DNA from: Bacillota bacterium
Lineage (GTDB): Bacteria; Bacillota; Bacilli; Paenibacillales; Paenibacillaceae
Reading direction: 5' to 3'
Length of the DNA stretch: 6,302 nt
Assembly: GCA_023460795.1 (NCBI GenBank)
Contig: JAEWPC010000016.1
Span: 1-6,302 of the forward strand
Each line of letters begins with the position of its first letter. Within the stretch, counting starts at the first letter, position 1. The position numbers and the translations under genes were made by a program. Positions 5,446 to 6,302 of this stretch are shown here, one piece after another. The notes under the pieces were generated by a model, which searched no databases, was not told the DNA's origin, and was given only the letters and a program-made list of their open reading frames with translations.

Positions 5446-6302
5446 TTAATGTCCCGATGGAGCGGCAAGACCCGCTTGCTCGATCAGCAGCTTGCTCTCT
5501 TCATTCAGGCCGATAATCGTAGCCTTTTTCTCTAACTGCTCGTATTTAGCGATGGTTTTGGAGATGGCCGTTACCGCCGAATGATCCCACACGTGCGAGG
5601 CGCTTAAATCGATGATGACGGAGTCGGGATCGTTCCGGAAGTCGAACAGCTCGACGAAATGAGTCATCGTTCCGAAGAACAACTGCCCGGAGATGCGATA
5701 GACCTTCGTTCCGTTCTCCGCGATCGCGATATGAGCTTTAATAGACGCTTGCCGCCATCCGAAGTGCAGCGCGCTGAGAATGACTCCCGTAACGACGCCG
5801 ATCGCAAGATCCGAGGTCGTCACGACAACGGCCACGGTTACGACCATGATAATGGCGTCGCTTCTAGGGATCTTCGCGATCGTTCGAACGGAACTCCAAT
5901 CGAACGTACCGATCGAGACCATGAACATGACGCCGACAAGAGCAGCCATCGGAATTTGCTTCACTACGCTGCCTAACGCCAAGATCAAGAATAGAAGAAA
6001 GACGCCAGCTACGAAAGTGGAAAGGCGCGATCTTCCGCCCGATTTGACGTTAATGACGGTTTGTCCGATCATCGCGCAGCCCGCCATGCCGCCGAAAAAT
6101 CCGGAGACGACGTTCGCGATACCTTGCCCTTTCACTTCCCTGTTCTTGTCGCTCTTCGTTTCCGTCATCTCGTCAACGATCGTTGCGGTCATGAGCGATT
6201 CCGTCAGCCCAACGACCGCAAGCGCAAGCGAGATGGGCAGAATACTCCAGAACGCATCCAGAGTTACCGCAATGTCAGGAACGTGGAAGAACGGCAGCTG
6301 CT
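5446..6302 (-). CDS. SulP-family inorganic anion transporter with STAS domain (partial, 5' end missing)
   Basis: The frame is open to the right edge, so the start lies outside the window; 284 C-terminal residues are visible of a family length near 480-560. The visible part opens with QLPFFHVPDI and runs through ALAVVGLTESLMTATIVDEM, SDKNREVKGQGIANVVSGFF, GGMAGCAMIGQTVINVKSGG and RSRLSTFVAGVF, then IPMAALVGVMF. These are SulP hallmarks of the last transmembrane helices. A cytoplasmic STAS domain follows (about the last 100 residues), with SVIIDLSASHVWDHSAVTAI around its conserved loop. SulP proteins move sulfate, bicarbonate or other anions, often with Na+ or H+. The substrate cannot be told here. 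B. subtilis YbaR and YvdB are the likely comparison. An internal ATG at 6192 falls within the membrane domain and is not the true start. A terminator hairpin follows the stop. Confidence 0.93.
   Translation of the reverse strand, partial: QLPFFHVPDIAVTLDAFWSILPISLALAVVGLTESLMTATIVDEMTETKSDKNREVKGQGIANVVSGFFGGMAGCAMIGQTVINVKSGGRSRLSTFVAGVFLLFLILALGSVVKQIPMAALVGVMFMVSIGTFDWSSVRTIAKIPRSDAIIMVVTVAVVVTTSDLAIGVVTGVILSALHFGWRQASIKAHIAIAENGTKVYRISGQLFFGTMTHFVELFDFRNDPDSVIIDLSASHVWDHSAVTAISKTIAKYEQLEKKATIIGLNEESKLLIEQAGLAAPSGH

Noticed and set aside
5446..6302. The SulP gene and antiporter as a deliberate Na+/bicarbonate uptake pair.
   Set aside because: A terminator hairpin and a separate promoter region lie between SulP and the yhgE-antiporter operon, and the substrate cannot be told from the visible part. 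Adjacency alone is too weak.

Overview
The window looks like chromosomal DNA from a Paenibacillaceae-type Firmicute (Paenibacillus, Cohnella or close kin). Three things suggest this: the first bases of a Bacillales-type 16S rRNA, a boxA of the form TGTTCTTTGAAAACT, and proteins that read like Bacillales families (CBO0543, YhgE/Pip, NhaK-type antiporter, SulP). The genus is inferred from recall, not from a search. Every intact gene is on the minus strand, so transcription runs from the right edge towards the rRNA operon at the left edge.

Positions 1-72 are the 5' end of a 16S rRNA gene, which leaves the window at the left. Its leader and tandem promoters fill 73-375. They include two tetraloop hairpins, a boxA, and two promoter cores that are near copies of each other. 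The upstream promoter lies inside the 3' end of the next gene.

Positions 355-944 hold a CBO0543-family membrane protein gene split by one frameshift. Positions 945-1377 hold no intact gene. They contain a strong minus-strand terminator, inverted repeats, and on the plus strand the first ~45 codons of an amino-acid permease whose remainder is missing.

Positions 1378-5323 form a tight two-gene operon. A YhgE/Pip-family membrane protein is followed, 4 nt later, by a GTG-started CPA1 Na+/H+ antiporter whose ribosome binding site lies in the last codons of the first gene. A short intergenic region with a direct repeat and a terminator hairpin separates this pair from the 3' half of a SulP anion transporter with a C-terminal STAS domain (5446 to the right edge).

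The theme is envelope transport next to an rRNA operon. I see no defence system, CRISPR array, insertion sequence or clearly new system. The most notable points are the gene decay next to the rRNA operon (split CBO0543 gene, beheaded permease), the rRNA promoter embedded in the decaying gene, and the coupled YhgE-antiporter pair.
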